From G963664225 sp964538065 (GTDB lineage Bacteria > Verrucomicrobiota > Verrucomicrobiia > Limisphaerales > UBA1319), in NCBI GenBank assembly GCA_964538065.1, contig CAZIDG010000005.1, positions 1 to 64,000 of the forward strand: a stretch of DNA of 64,000 nt, in the 5' to 3' direction. The notes under the pieces were generated by a model, which was not told where the DNA came from, made no database searches, and saw nothing but the letters and a program-made list of their open reading frames with translations. Positions 47,178 to 57,200 of this stretch are shown in pieces. Within the stretch, counting starts at the first letter, position 1, and every line of letters begins with the position of its first letter. Both the position numbers and the translations under genes were made by a program.

Positions 47178-48878
47178 ATGTTCTCATCTCTGAGCTTAAA
47201 GCCCATCGTGGGTTTGGTAGTGGTGTTGTTGCTCTTGGTAGCAGGTCAGGGGTGTTCCTCTGCCGCTAAAAAGGGCCATGCCACGCCGCAAAAGCAACCC
47301 ACCACATCATCCTCATTACCAGATACTTTCAACAAAGACATGAGTCCTGCCGCTGAAGAGCGCGCTCAGGCCTACGCACATTTCGCCATGGGCTTGATCC
47401 TCGATCTCCAGCAGGAATCGAACGAGGCCCTGGAGGAATATCAAAAATCCGTCCAACTGGATCCCTCCAACGAATCGCTTGTCCTGGATCTGGCCCGGCA
47501 ATATCTCCAACGCAAGAAACCTGATAAGGCTGCCGAAGTCCTCACCGTTCCCGCGACCTCACCGGATGCATCGGCCGATATATTGGCCTGGCTGGGTGTG
47601 GCCAACCATCAACTGAACAAGATCGACAAGGCCACCGATCTGGCGCGGCGGGCCCTCAAGAAGGATCCCCAGCAACTGCTCGCTCTTCAGACGCTGGTTC
47701 AAATCCACTTTCAGAACAATCAGAACCAGCAGGCTCTGCAACTCCTGGAGGATGCCGCCCGTCAAACCTCGGACAATCCCAGTTATTACCTCGATCTGGC
47801 TGAGGTGCTGAATCATTTTAGTTCGCTGGCAGGCAAGGATGGCACCGAGCTGAGAAAACGTGCGAACGAACTGTTGACCAAAGCCGAATCCCTCAAGCCG
47901 GAGGAACCAGGCGTCCAGCAACGCATCGCCGACCTCTACATCACCAACGGAGCGCCCGAAAAAGCGGTGTCGATCTATGTTGAATTGCTCAAGCAATATC
48001 CGAATCTGCCCACCATTCGGGAACGGTTGGCGGATCTGTATCTGCGTGGGAATGACATGGACAAGGCGCGTGAGATTCTCGAATCCATGCTGAAGCAAAA
48101 CGGAGCCAATCCCCAGGCCAATTATCTGTTGGGTGTGATCGCCTCGGATGCAAAGGATTACAAAAAGGCTGCCGGATATTTCGAGAAAACGATCCTGCTG
48201 AACCCCACCTTCGAGCCCGCATGGTATGACCTTGCAGGCATGCAAATTGCCTCGGATCAGGCCCAATCGGCTCTCGCCACGCTGGAACGGCTGCGCGCTG
48301 CAACCCCTCAAAGCTTCCTGCTGGAGTTCTATTCTGCGCTGGCTTACAGCCGGTTAAAGAACTACGGAGAAGCCTTGAAGTACCTGGTACGCGCCGAAAT
48401 CATTGCCAATGCGACGGAAACCAACCGTCTTAATCACGTTCTCTATTTTCAATTGGGGGCGGTCTATGAGCGGAACAAGGACTATGCACAGGCAGAGAAG
48501 TACTTCGGCAAATGCCTGGAGGAGAATCCTGACGATACGGAAACCTTGAATTACCTTGGATATATGTGGGCTGACCGTGGCGTCAACCTCGATGAATCGC
48601 TGCGCATGATCGAAAAGGCCGTCAAACTTGAGCCCGACAATGCCGCCTTTCTGGACAGCCTGGCATGGGTGCTTTACAAGCTCAACCGCCCTGGTGAGGC
48701 GTTGCCGCACGTCCTCAAGGCTCTTGAACAATCCAAGGAACCCGATGCCACGCTCTACGATCATCTGGGTGACATTCACCACGCCTTGGGACATACCTCG
48801 GAGGCGCATGACGCCTGGAAAAAATCCCTGGAGATAGAATCCAACGAGGAAATCCGTCATAAGTTGGAAGCCAAGTGA
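47178..48878 (+). CDS. TPR-repeat lipoprotein
   Basis: 566 residues from the ATG at 47178, chosen because it follows the terminator stem and gives a signal segment; a GTG at 47154 lies inside the stem. A hydrophobic segment ends at Cys26 in GQGCSS, a loose lipobox, so the protein is probably a lipoprotein. The rest is about a dozen tetratricopeptide repeats (AYAHFAMGLILDLQQESNEA, then EYQKSVQLDPSNESLVLDLA, later ALEQSKEPDATLYDHLGD), each with the W/L-G-Y-A-F-A-P pattern. TPRs form superhelices that bind other proteins, often in outer-membrane assembly or secretion. Partner unknown. Confidence 0.85.
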   Translation: MFSSLSLKPIVGLVVVLLLLVAGQGCSSAAKKGHATPQKQPTTSSSLPDTFNKDMSPAAEERAQAYAHFAMGLILDLQQESNEALEEYQKSVQLDPSNESLVLDLARQYLQRKKPDKAAEVLTVPATSPDASADILAWLGVANHQLNKIDKATDLARRALKKDPQQLLALQTLVQIHFQNNQNQQALQLLEDAARQTSDNPSYYLDLAEVLNHFSSLAGKDGTELRKRANELLTKAESLKPEEPGVQQRIADLYITNGAPEKAVSIYVELLKQYPNLPTIRERLADLYLRGNDMDKAREILESMLKQNGANPQANYLLGVIASDAKDYKKAAGYFEKTILLNPTFEPAWYDLAGMQIASDQAQSALATLERLRAATPQSFLLEFYSALAYSRLKNYGEALKYLVRAEIIANATETNRLNHVLYFQLGAVYERNKDYAQAEKYFGKCLEENPDDTETLNYLGYMWADRGVNLDESLRMIEKAVKLEPDNAAFLDSLAWVLYKLNRPGEALPHVLKALEQSKEPDATLYDHLGDIHHALGHTSEAHDAWKKSLEIESNEEIRHKLEAK

Positions 48879-48994
48879 CGGCAAGGGACCCTATTCCTGG
48901 GGACATAGGGGAAGAGACGTCCCACGCAACGTATTGATTGGGAATGCAATAAAAACAGAATGCGGGGCGGAACAGGTCTGGAATCGGATATGAC

Positions 48995-49020
48995 AAAAGC
49001 CACGCCGAAGCGTGGCTTTT
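48995..49020. terminator. Bidirectional terminator
   Basis: AAAAGCCACGC (48995-49005) pairs perfectly with GCGTGGCTTTT (49010-49020) around a CGAA tetraloop. T-runs result on both strands, so it can end the TPR gene rightward and the small minus-strand gene leftward. Confidence 0.9.
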
Positions 49021-49043
49021 CTTCAAGTCTTTTGAGTTAACCT

Positions 49044-49199
49044 TTATTTGGACATCCATTCACCCACGCGAATGAATTCTCTCACTTTACGTCTTTCATA
49101 CCGGTTCTTGTGGGGTTTATCCGGACGGTCTGCAACCTGCCGGAATGGATGTTTAGGATTACGAATTACTTCGTCTATTTGATCCAATGGCTTTGTCAT
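49044..49199 (-). CDS. Small basic protein (51 aa), unknown
   Basis: 51 residues: MTKPLDQIDEVIRNPKHP at the start, then RPDKPHKNRYERRKVREFI and an end in GEWMSK. A good ribosome binding site GGAG lies five bases before the ATG at 49199, and a strong bidirectional terminator lies 23 bases past the stop. Composition is rich in Lys, Arg, Pro and Asp, which could suit an RNA- or ribosome-associated protein, but I recognise no family. The same frame continues upstream to 49433 without a sensible sequence, so the short form is preferred. A 33-codon frame ending in ATGA overlap lies directly upstream and may be a leader peptide. Confidence 0.6.
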   Translation of the reverse strand: MTKPLDQIDEVIRNPKHPFRQVADRPDKPHKNRYERRKVREFIRVGEWMSK

Positions 49200-49460
49200 A
49201 GGTTCTCCGATTTGTACAAGACGGCCGAGCAGCGTAAATCGTGCCAACGGCCTAGGCAGGCTTTGTTCCGTTCGCAGTAACGGCGGTCGTCTAGCATTTC
49301 GTTTATTCGACAAACACCCGCGAGCAATGTTCAACAAAATGTACGAAAAGGAACACCTGGTGGTGTGATTTTGTGGCCGGGAAGGACCCAAAACAGCACC
49401 GGCAGCGCCCAGTCGTGCAACGGCGCAGTACAACGTGCTTGTTATGAAGTTTTTACAGAT
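49200..49460 (-). other. Possible structured leader of the small basic gene
   Basis: About 260 bases upstream of the 51-residue gene. On the minus strand there are several stems: CCGTT/AACGG, GGCCG/CGGCC enclosing GCA/TGC, and ACACC/GGTGT near 49350. A 33-codon frame starting at an ATG with no ribosome binding site ends in TGA overlapping the downstream ATG. A regulatory leader or attenuator is possible. I cannot name a known RNA family. Confidence 0.3.
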
Positions 49461-50375
49461 TCAGGATTGGCCGGCAATCCTGTAGGCACTGCCCACCCCG
49501 AGGAACAGCCATAGCAAGGTGAACAAGCCCACGCTGGCCTTCATCAAATCCCATGGGGACACCAGGGCATTCATGATTCCACGGAACTCTTTTTCAAACT
49601 CAGCACGGGATTTTTTGCCGTTGGCAAAATCCTTCATCCTGGGCAGGGATTTGGCTTTGAATTCTGCCAGGTCCTTATCGCTTACCTTGCCATCAGAAAA
49701 GTTATCATTGTATTTGGCCATGATGATTTTGAGCTCATCATCGTTTTGAGCCTGAGCAACTTCCTTGGCGTATTTGAGCTGATTATCGTAGGCGATCTTC
49801 ATGCCCTTTTCCATTTCCAACTTATACATCTGGCTCACTGTAAGATATTGTCCTCCAACAATGGCCAGCAGGGCGCAGGCGCCAGCCATCAAGCCAAACA
49901 CCTGGGTTTGGGCCTTGCCCAGCAACCTGGTGCCGACCCCCACCAGCGCACCTATCCCCCATGCCACAATGCCCAACTCGTAACCGGTGGCCATGGCGAT
50001 GCCATACCAAATGAACATGCCCAAAAGCCCCGCCCCCACTGCCCCCACCAATGCCATGGAGGTGTTCGGCTCCGGGTCGTCCAAAAGGGCTTTTCCTGCT
50101 GGCCGGGCAGGCATGGCGGGCTGAGAGGTTGGAATAGGAGCCGGTGTCGGCGGGAGGGATGCTGGAGGCGGAGTGGCCACGAGCCCCGCCATGCGCAGCG
50201 CAGGTTGTGCCGGAGCAGCGACAGCAGGTGTGGCTTGGGCGATGACTTGATTGGCGGCAGGGGTTCCATCAGCACCGCAATCAGGACAAAAGACCTGGGC
50301 GGGCATCCGGCCGTCCACGGGCTCTATATCAAACTTATAATGAGTACCGCATGGGCACTCGACCTTGATTTCCAT
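49461..50375 (-). CDS. Membrane protein with N-terminal zinc ribbon, unknown
   Basis: 304 residues. The N-terminus is a four-cysteine zinc ribbon (ECPCGTHYKF, then VFCPDCGADG). A long Ala/Pro-rich linker (~45-95) leads to two or three hydrophobic segments (MALVGAVGAGLLGMFIWYGI, ELGIVAWGIGALVGVG, VFGLMAGACALLAIVGG). A charged helical stretch of ~100 residues follows (MKIAYDNQLKYAKEVAQAQN), and a final hydrophobic segment (VGLFTLLWLFLGVGSAYRI). The ribbon-linker-membrane layout recurs in PVC genomes, but I know of no assigned function. It could sense a cytoplasmic ligand or bind RNA or protein at the membrane. Transcribed divergently from the coiled-coil/TPR gene across a 142-base gap. Confidence 0.65.
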   Translation of the reverse strand: MEIKVECPCGTHYKFDIEPVDGRMPAQVFCPDCGADGTPAANQVIAQATPAVAAPAQPALRMAGLVATPPPASLPPTPAPIPTSQPAMPARPAGKALLDDPEPNTSMALVGAVGAGLLGMFIWYGIAMATGYELGIVAWGIGALVGVGTRLLGKAQTQVFGLMAGACALLAIVGGQYLTVSQMYKLEMEKGMKIAYDNQLKYAKEVAQAQNDDELKIIMAKYNDNFSDGKVSDKDLAEFKAKSLPRMKDFANGKKSRAEFEKEFRGIMNALVSPWDLMKASVGLFTLLWLFLGVGSAYRIAGQS

Positions 50376-50517
50376 AATGTCAGGGGTTCGAGGTTAACGG
50401 GCTGATCGGTCGGTTATGGAAATATCCTATTCGATGGTGGCATAACAGCAAATCTTTTGTTGGGGTTTCGATTCAACCTTGGCAAATATGGCTTAACATG
50501 GTTAGTATGCCTCCGCC

Positions 50518-52437
50518 ATGAGACGTTTTCTTATTGCCCTGGTTATGTTGGCGCTGTCTTCCGGCATCGCAGTGCGTGGCGATGGCCCGGATTCACAGTA
50601 CGTGAAGGTGTATAACGCCATTCGCGAATCGGATAACCTGCTGCAGAGCGGCCAGACCAAGGCGGCTTACGACAAGCTGCTGGAGGCGCAGACCGGTCTG
50701 ATCAACCTGCGCAAGGCGTTTCCGGATTGGAAGGAAAAGCTGGTGCAGTTCCGGCTCGATTTCGTAAACGAGAAGCTGGCCACCCTGCCTGCCCCTGCAA
50801 AACCTGCGGCCCCCTCGAGCGCACCTGCGACCCAGCCTGCCGAAAAGGCAACGGAAGCGCCCGCCACCCCTGCTGCACCCGCGGCGGATGGCCAACTCAA
50901 GGCCCTCTCAGACGAGAACCGGGCGCTAAAATCTGAAAAAGGCCTGCTGGAAGCCAAATTGCGCGAGGCGCTGGCCGCCCAACCCGCGACCGTGGATCCG
51001 CAGGAACTCAAACGGGCCGAAAATCGAATTCAGGCCCTGGAGAAGGAAAAGGAACTGCTTCAAGTCAGCCTCAAACAGGAGCAGGACAATGCGTCAAAAC
51101 TTGTCAAACCCGGGCAAGCCGATGAGTTTCGCAAGGCCCTTGGGGAAGCCAACCGCAAGGTTGAGGAACAATCACGCACCATCAAGCTGCTCACCGAGGA
51201 AAAGCAAGTGCTGGCGGCCCGCGTGGAAAGCGCCAAGGCGGGATCGGAAGTGAAGGATTTGCGTTCGGAGAACGACCGTCTGCGCAAGCAACTGGCAGAA
51301 GCCAAGACCAGGCGCGAGTCGGGCAAAACAGAGGCCACCTCATCCAAGGAACTGGTCCTTCTGCAAACGGAGAACTCCGCGGTGAAAAAGGAGCTGGCCG
51401 CCCTGAAAAGCCAGATGGCAGACAAATCATCGTCTGCCACGTCGGCGCAATCGACCATTGCCTCCCTCAAGTCGAAAAATGAGGAACTGAAGAAACAAGT
51501 GGCGAGTCTGCGCCAGCAAACCTCAGGTGCCGAGGGCAGGAAGGCTGCGGAGGATCAGGCACGCGCACTCAAAAAATTGCAGGAGGAACGGGACGATTTG
51601 CAGGCCAAGCTGGCCAAGGCTGAACAAAAACTGACCGATGCCAAGAAACGCAAGACCTCTGCAAAGACAAGCGATCTGGAGAAGGAAATCGAAGGGCTCA
51701 AGGCCAAACTGGCCGCCTACGAGGCAAAAAAGACGCCCTATACCGCCGAGGAACTGGCCATGTTCCAGGCGCCGGAGCCGGCCAAAATGGCTTCCGCCGC
51801 GGCTGCAGCAGGGACCAATGCCCCCGCCGCAACCCAGGCCGCATCGAAACCGGCGCGACGCACGTTAAGTGATCTGCCTGCCGGCGCCTCCGCCCTGGTG
51901 GCTGAAGCCCGGCGCGACTTCAGCGCTGGACGCTTCGACGATGCCGAGCAGAAGTACAAACAGATCCTCAAGCTCGATGATAAAAACGTGTTCACGCTGG
52001 GCAATCTGGCGGCGATCCAACTCGAACGCAGCCGATTTGACGAAGCCGAAAAGAATCTCAACCAGGCCTTATCCCTGGAACCGGATGACGCATTCAACCT
52101 CTCCCTGTATGGCATTCTGAAGTTCCGCCAGGAGAAGTACGACGAGGCGCTGACCGCCTTGAGCAAGTCGGCCAAACTCGATCCGCAGAATGCTGAAACT
52201 CAGAACTACCTGGGCATCACCTTCAGCCAAAAAGGGATGCGTGAACAGGCGGAATCGGCGTTGCGCAAGTCGATCCAGATCTCGCCGAACTATGCGAGCG
52301 CTCACCACAATCTGGCCATTGTCTATGCCACGCAGAAACCTCCCTTCCTGGCGCTGGCCAAGTTCCATTACCAGAAGGCGGTGTCCCTGGGGCAACCCAA
52401 GAACCCCGAACTGGAAAAGATACTGGAAGCCAAGTAA
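50518..52437 (+). CDS. Secreted coiled-coil and TPR protein
   Basis: 639 residues with a signal peptide (MRRFLIALVMLALSSGIAV). Residues ~25-85 are helical; an Ala/Pro-rich linker follows (~90-125). Then comes a long coiled coil rich in Lys, Glu and Leu (~125-410), a second Ala-rich linker (~415-455) and at least four TPRs to the end (AGRFDDAEQKYKQILKLDDK, then EKNLNQALSLEPDDAFNLSL, EYASAHHNLAIVYATQ-like). It is probably periplasmic. A coiled rod joined to TPRs suggests a spacer or scaffold for an envelope complex. A candidate promoter TTGGCA (50479) with TAGTAT (50503) lies so close to the ATG that the transcript would be nearly leaderless. A strong terminator follows. Confidence 0.8.
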   Translation: MRRFLIALVMLALSSGIAVRGDGPDSQYVKVYNAIRESDNLLQSGQTKAAYDKLLEAQTGLINLRKAFPDWKEKLVQFRLDFVNEKLATLPAPAKPAAPSSAPATQPAEKATEAPATPAAPAADGQLKALSDENRALKSEKGLLEAKLREALAAQPATVDPQELKRAENRIQALEKEKELLQVSLKQEQDNASKLVKPGQADEFRKALGEANRKVEEQSRTIKLLTEEKQVLAARVESAKAGSEVKDLRSENDRLRKQLAEAKTRRESGKTEATSSKELVLLQTENSAVKKELAALKSQMADKSSSATSAQSTIASLKSKNEELKKQVASLRQQTSGAEGRKAAEDQARALKKLQEERDDLQAKLAKAEQKLTDAKKRKTSAKTSDLEKEIEGLKAKLAAYEAKKTPYTAEELAMFQAPEPAKMASAAAAAGTNAPAATQAASKPARRTLSDLPAGASALVAEARRDFSAGRFDDAEQKYKQILKLDDKNVFTLGNLAAIQLERSRFDEAEKNLNQALSLEPDDAFNLSLYGILKFRQEKYDEALTALSKSAKLDPQNAETQNYLGITFSQKGMREQAESALRKSIQISPNYASAHHNLAIVYATQKPPFLALAKFHYQKAVSLGQPKNPELEKILEAK

Positions 52438-52466
52438 TCAGGTTTCATTCATCCAATTAAGATCAC

Positions 52467-52492
52467 AAAAGCGGCTAACAGCCGCTTTTTTA
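52467..52492 (+). terminator. Rho-independent terminator after coiled-coil/TPR gene
   Basis: AAAAGCGGC (52467-52475) pairs with GCCGCTTTT (52481-52489) around TAACA, followed by more Ts. It lies 29 bases past the stop codon. Confidence 0.9.
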
Positions 52493-52578
52493 TTTGTACG
52501 ATAAGTGGCAACGTCCGCGTCCCATGAAGGAGTGCACACTCATGGCATCCCATCGCAACTCGATTGCACAGTGGTTGC

Positions 52579-53400
52579 ATGACGACAAAGGACACGCTAT
52601 ATAGCTGTCTGCAAAACATGTACCGCAACCTGGAACCTCAACTCATCATCGACACCATGGAACGGCTTGAGCGCCGCATCCAGGAGCGGTTTCCTGTCTC
52701 CAACCTGCGCCAGGTCGCCAGGGAAATGGTCACCCTGAGTCATGAGGCGGCTGATATCTCCCTGTGGCTGGGCCGGCCCAATCTTTGGGTTCGCGGTGCA
52801 GTGGGATTGTGCGCCCTGCTTTTGCTGGTGATATTCGTGGCGGTGTTGTTTTCTGTTGATTGGAAGATCGCCTTTTTCTCGAGCCTTGCGGAGCTATTTC
52901 AAGGGTTGGATGCCGCAATCAATGATGTGGTCTTCCTGGGGGCTGCCATATACTTTCTTTCGCAGTGGGAATGCCGGATCAAACGCCGCCGGGCACTCAA
53001 GGCCCTGCACCAGTTGCGATCCGTGGCCCACATCATCGACATGCATCAACTGCCCAAGGACCCCGAGCAATATTTCTCCGGCAAGGTGTCCACCCCTTCC
53101 TCCCCCGCCCGGACACTAACTCCCTATGAGCTTTCCAGATATCTTGATTACTGCAGCGAGATGCTGGCTGTGCTCAGCAAACTGGCAGCCGTCTATGTCC
53201 AAAACTTCAACGATCCCCCCACGTTGAGCGCGGTCAACGACCTGGAAGACCTGACCAACGGGCTGTCGCGGAAAATCTGGCAAAAAATCAGCATCATCGA
53301 CCGTTTGGAACGTCCCCCCGTGTCGAACACACCGTCCTTAAACACGGCAGCAGGTGAGCCCTCCACTCCCCATCACTCGGGAGGAGAGACCTTTTCCTGA
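52579..53400 (+). CDS. Two-helix membrane protein, unknown
   Basis: 273 residues from the ATG at 52579; a TTG at 52564 would add five. An N-terminal helical domain of ~70 residues (IIDTMERLERRIQERFPVS) leads to two transmembrane helices (GAVGLCALLLLVIFVAVLFS, and AAINDVVFLGAAIYFLSQW). A basic loop (CRIKRRRALKALHQLR) and a cytoplasmic helical domain of ~100 residues follow (TPYELSRYLDYCSEMLAVLS, then LEDLTNGLSRKIWQKISII). The C-terminal tail is Ser/Pro-rich. I do not recognise the family with certainty. The basic loop predicts both termini in the cytoplasm. Single gene between two terminators. Confidence 0.72.
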   Translation: MTTKDTLYSCLQNMYRNLEPQLIIDTMERLERRIQERFPVSNLRQVAREMVTLSHEAADISLWLGRPNLWVRGAVGLCALLLLVIFVAVLFSVDWKIAFFSSLAELFQGLDAAINDVVFLGAAIYFLSQWECRIKRRRALKALHQLRSVAHIIDMHQLPKDPEQYFSGKVSTPSSPARTLTPYELSRYLDYCSEMLAVLSKLAAVYVQNFNDPPTLSAVNDLEDLTNGLSRKIWQKISIIDRLERPPVSNTPSLNTAAGEPSTPHHSGGETFS

Positions 53401-53445
53401 CGCCCAACAGCAATCCCTTGGGAACTGCCGGGGGAAGGGTCACAT

Positions 53446-54168
53446 TCAGAACCAAAAGTTGGGCGTTCCCGTGGTGCGAATCGACATCTTCTGGAACTTG
53501 CGCCACTCAGTGTGACCATCGAGGAATACAATGTTCCCCCCTGCCGGACGTGTTCCGTTAAGATGGCTGGTGCGGTGGTATTCAGCCCACCCACCCTTGA
53601 CCCTGACAAAATTGTTTGTGCCTTCGGACAAGGTGGCATCGGCCAGGAGCTCGCGGGTGGTTGGGTTCGGCAAGTAGGTGTAGCCTTTATACGTGATCGG
53701 CGTGGGGGTCATTTTCACATTAACATTTGTATAATGCAAATTGGCCGTGTTAGTGAAGGTCATCACATACCCAAGCACACGATAGTCTGTGGTGAAATTC
53801 CACAACACATCCGTATCCTGGAATTGAAATGAGGGACAGTAAAAGATATGGCGTTGGGACCCATTTTTCAGGAGCAGATCACAGGTCTTTTTATCGATGT
53901 CCCAGGGCCAGTAACAGCCCGCCCCCAGCACCGGCAACCGGTCATTGTTTTCATCCGCATAGAAACGGCAGGCCAGTCCAAACTGTCGCAGATTACTTCC
54001 GCATTTCGCACGTTTGGCGGTCTCCTTGGATCGCGCCAGGGCTGGAAGCAGCATGGCCGCCAGAATGGCAATGATGGCGATGACCACCAATAATTCGATC
54101 AAGGTAAATCCAAGCCTGTCCCATGGCTTGACCGTCAACTCCCTGACATTGGTCTTTTCCGTATACAT
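53446..54168 (-). CDS. Type II secretion pseudopilin-like protein
   Basis: 240 residues from the ATG at 54168; a TTG at 54198 would place the start inside a terminator stem and is rejected. A basic leader (RELTVKPWDRLG) is followed by the prepilin segment FTLIELLVVIAIIAILAAML. The C-terminal motif is HLNGTRPAGGNIVFLDG, a variant of H-X9-DG with a longer spacing (14 residues). It likely needs prepilin peptidase; no secretion apparatus is adjacent. Its role is unknown, as for the pseudopilin at 40286. It is transcribed just after a strong terminator that ends the large LamG gene. Confidence 0.85.
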   Translation of the reverse strand: MYTEKTNVRELTVKPWDRLGFTLIELLVVIAIIAILAAMLLPALARSKETAKRAKCGSNLRQFGLACRFYADENNDRLPVLGAGCYWPWDIDKKTCDLLLKNGSQRHIFYCPSFQFQDTDVLWNFTTDYRVLGYVMTFTNTANLHYTNVNVKMTPTPITYKGYTYLPNPTTRELLADATLSEGTNNFVRVKGGWAEYHRTSHLNGTRPAGGNIVFLDGHTEWRKFQKMSIRTTGTPNFWF

Positions 54169-54195
54169 GGTTTGAAGCTTGTTTTTCGAGGGCAG

Positions 54196-54225
54196 CAAAA
54201 AGGGGCCGGTGACTGTCCCGGCCCC
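54196..54225 (-). terminator. Rho-independent terminator after the four-LamG gene
   Basis: On the minus strand GGGGCCGG pairs over eight bases with CCGGCCCC (54202-54209 with 54218-54225) and is followed by TTTTT. It lies 41 bases past the stop of the LamG gene and before the pseudopilin. Confidence 0.85.
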
Positions 54226-54265
54226 AGTTGCCCTTCCAGTTAGTTCACGTATGCCATGAACAAAT

Positions 54266-57200
54266 CTATTTCTTCAGGCGATAGAAGCTCGCATCGCCAG
54301 TGGTGGACAGCGTCACTTTCTTGACGCCACCCTCTACCACTGCACTGGTGTTCACCTTTTGCCACACGGCACCTGTGCCCAAGGAGGTGGTGTATTCGAG
54401 CTCGTAACCCGTCGCGTCAGCAGGCCAGCTAATCGTGATGGTGGTGCCGGAACGAACAGCGCCGAGTTGAGGCATCACGTTTGCCGACGGCAGGGCGTCA
54501 GGTCCCGCGGCATAGGTGGCTGCGATCTGGCTGTCCACCAGGGCGCCCTCGTAAATACGGAATTCATCGAACTGGCCGGTGAAATATGGATCAGGCCAAT
54601 TGGAACGACCCAGCCAGTTGTTGATGTCATTCAGACCAGACAAGGGAATGCTCGCAATGCCTGTGGAGACTTTCTTGCCGTTGACATAGAGGCGAGCAAA
54701 GCCCGCGGTGATGTCATAGCTGAGGGCCACATGCGACCAGACATTGCGCGGCAGGGCCCCTGTGTCCTCAAGAATCGGCGTCTCACTGCCCGCCGAATTG
54801 GAGGTGATGGTGATCGTGGCCCGGACCCGGCCAGAGCCAGCTCGCGGCGAAAGCAACAGGTAGGTATCACCGGTTCCCTGGACATCCTCTCCCCCGGCAT
54901 TGCTGCCGAAGTCAAAAATGCGTTCCCAATCACGATTGCCTGTCCAGTAAACCCACGCTTCGAACGTGGCATTGCTGAGAACGGAAATCATGCCATTGGG
55001 CAGATTCACATAGGCATCCGATCCGTTCAGGGTCAGTTTACCATCACCTGAAAAGACCGCACCACCCACCACATTACCGTCAGAACCACCCACAGAATCA
55101 GCGGTCGTGGCACTGCCCACAGCTTCACTGAAGCTATAGCGATGGAGCAATTGCAGTTGGGCAGGCGAACCAGCCGACCGTACCACGGAGAGGTTCACCA
55201 TGGCTTCCTTGCCTTGATAGGTGGCCTTGAGCACGGTGGTGCCCTCCGCCAGGGATTCGATGACGCCCTTGGCGCTGATAGTGGCCACATTGGGATTACT
55301 GGACTCGAAGGCAACGCCCTGGAAGCCAGTGATGTTCACATTCGTCAGATACTGGTAGTTGCCAATGAACGTTGCCTGCAAAGGCAAGCCGTTCAGCACC
55401 AGATTAGTCGAAGGAACTTTGAACTCAACCGTCTGGAGGCTGCCGGAACTGCCACTGAGCACCTTGTCGGGTCCCGCCGCTCCACTTAAGGCCACATCAA
55501 CATCAGTCAGGATCCCATCGTAGATGCGGAACTCATTGAACGAGCCATTGAAGAATGGATCAGGCCAATTGGAGCGCCCAAGCCAGTTATTGATGTCTTC
55601 AATATCATTCAGCGACACCGTCAGGGCATTGGTGGCCACCAGGAGGCCATCGACGTACAATTTGGCCATGCGTGCCGAGTAGTTATATGTCACCACGATG
55701 TGGCACTCCTTATTGGTCGGCATTGCGGTGGTATTCAACAAATCCGAGCCATTGCCGAGCGTGGCTTCAAACCGCATTCCGGCGCCACTGGCCTGAGGAG
55801 TCAGCATGATATAGGTGGTGCCATTACCCTGCTGGTCCTCGCCACTGGCATTGCTGCCGAAGTCGAAAACGCGTTGCCACACCGAACCACCATTCCAGGT
55901 CGCCCATGTCTCGAACGTGGCGTTGGTGAGCACAGATATGATGCCATTAGGCAGGTCAACATAGCCGCTGGCACCATCCAGGGTCACCTGCCCACTGCCT
56001 GTAAGGGCAGCCCCTCCAGCCACTGTAGCCTTTGCAGTCCCCACAAGGTCAGCCACTTCGACTGAACCGGCAGCTTCGCTGAAACTGTAGCGATGTTTCA
56101 AGGTGACTGAGAAGGTCTCCACCACCTCCACCTGGGCGCTGGCGACATAGCCACTATAGGATGCAATGACCTCAGCCTTGCCCACACCCACACCACGAAT
56201 CAGGCCATTGGTTTCCACCAGGATAACGTTGGTGTCGCTGCTCGAATACACCGCAAAGGTGCTGACATCCACGTTGGTCTTGACGGTGAAATTGGCAAAT
56301 GCCTTCGCTTGCGAATATCCGTTCAGGAGCACCTTGGCATCTGCGCGCGTCACAATGCCAGCCAGCGTTCCGGGACTCTGATTCTTCGGCCCATAGAGGA
56401 AGTTATTGAACACATCATCGTCGCTCAGCAATCCTCCATGAAAACGCACAGCAGCGATATAGCCCGAGAAGGCCTGACCAAAATCCAAGGATGTACCGTC
56501 GGTGCCAGTCTGGGCACCCAGCTTGATCGGTTCTCCTGGATATGTACTCAGCGAGGCGGCAAGCACCTTGCGTGTCTTGAGAATGCCATCCGCATAGACC
56601 TTGGCCACACCGGCGCCATCATAGGTGAACACAATATGATGCCAGGCGCCGGCCACGGGGGCAGGACCACTCCAGCCCAGATCATCAGCCCACAGACCCG
56701 CCGCCCCATAGGAACCATTCGAACCGTAATTCACCGAGAAATTCCTGTGGTCAGAACCGCGATGAGAAGTCGCCACCAGGGTTTCCTCGCTGGCAATGGA
56801 GGGATTCAACGCCCAGATTTCGACCGAGCGATCACTGTTACCGTCAATGTCATCGGTGGTATTGGGGCCCACATAGGCATCAGTGGTGCCGTTAAAAAGC
56901 ACGCCTGAAACCCCCGTGCCCGCCACGTCGGCCTCCATCACGGGATCTCCCACTTCGGTGAAATTGCCGGCAGGCGCCAGGTTCACCCATTCCAATGTCC
57001 CGGCGCTGGAGTCATCAGCCTTCAAGTCCACATACAGGGTGCCGGCAATGACCAATGCCTCGCGCCGATTCACTGTGATCACCTTGCTTGTGCTCTTGCC
57101 TCCGTAACTTGCGGTAATGGTGGAGGATCCGGTTGTCAGCGCCTGGAGCTTGCCCTCCTGCGATACGGTGAGGACACTGGGGTTGCTGGACTCATAGGTC

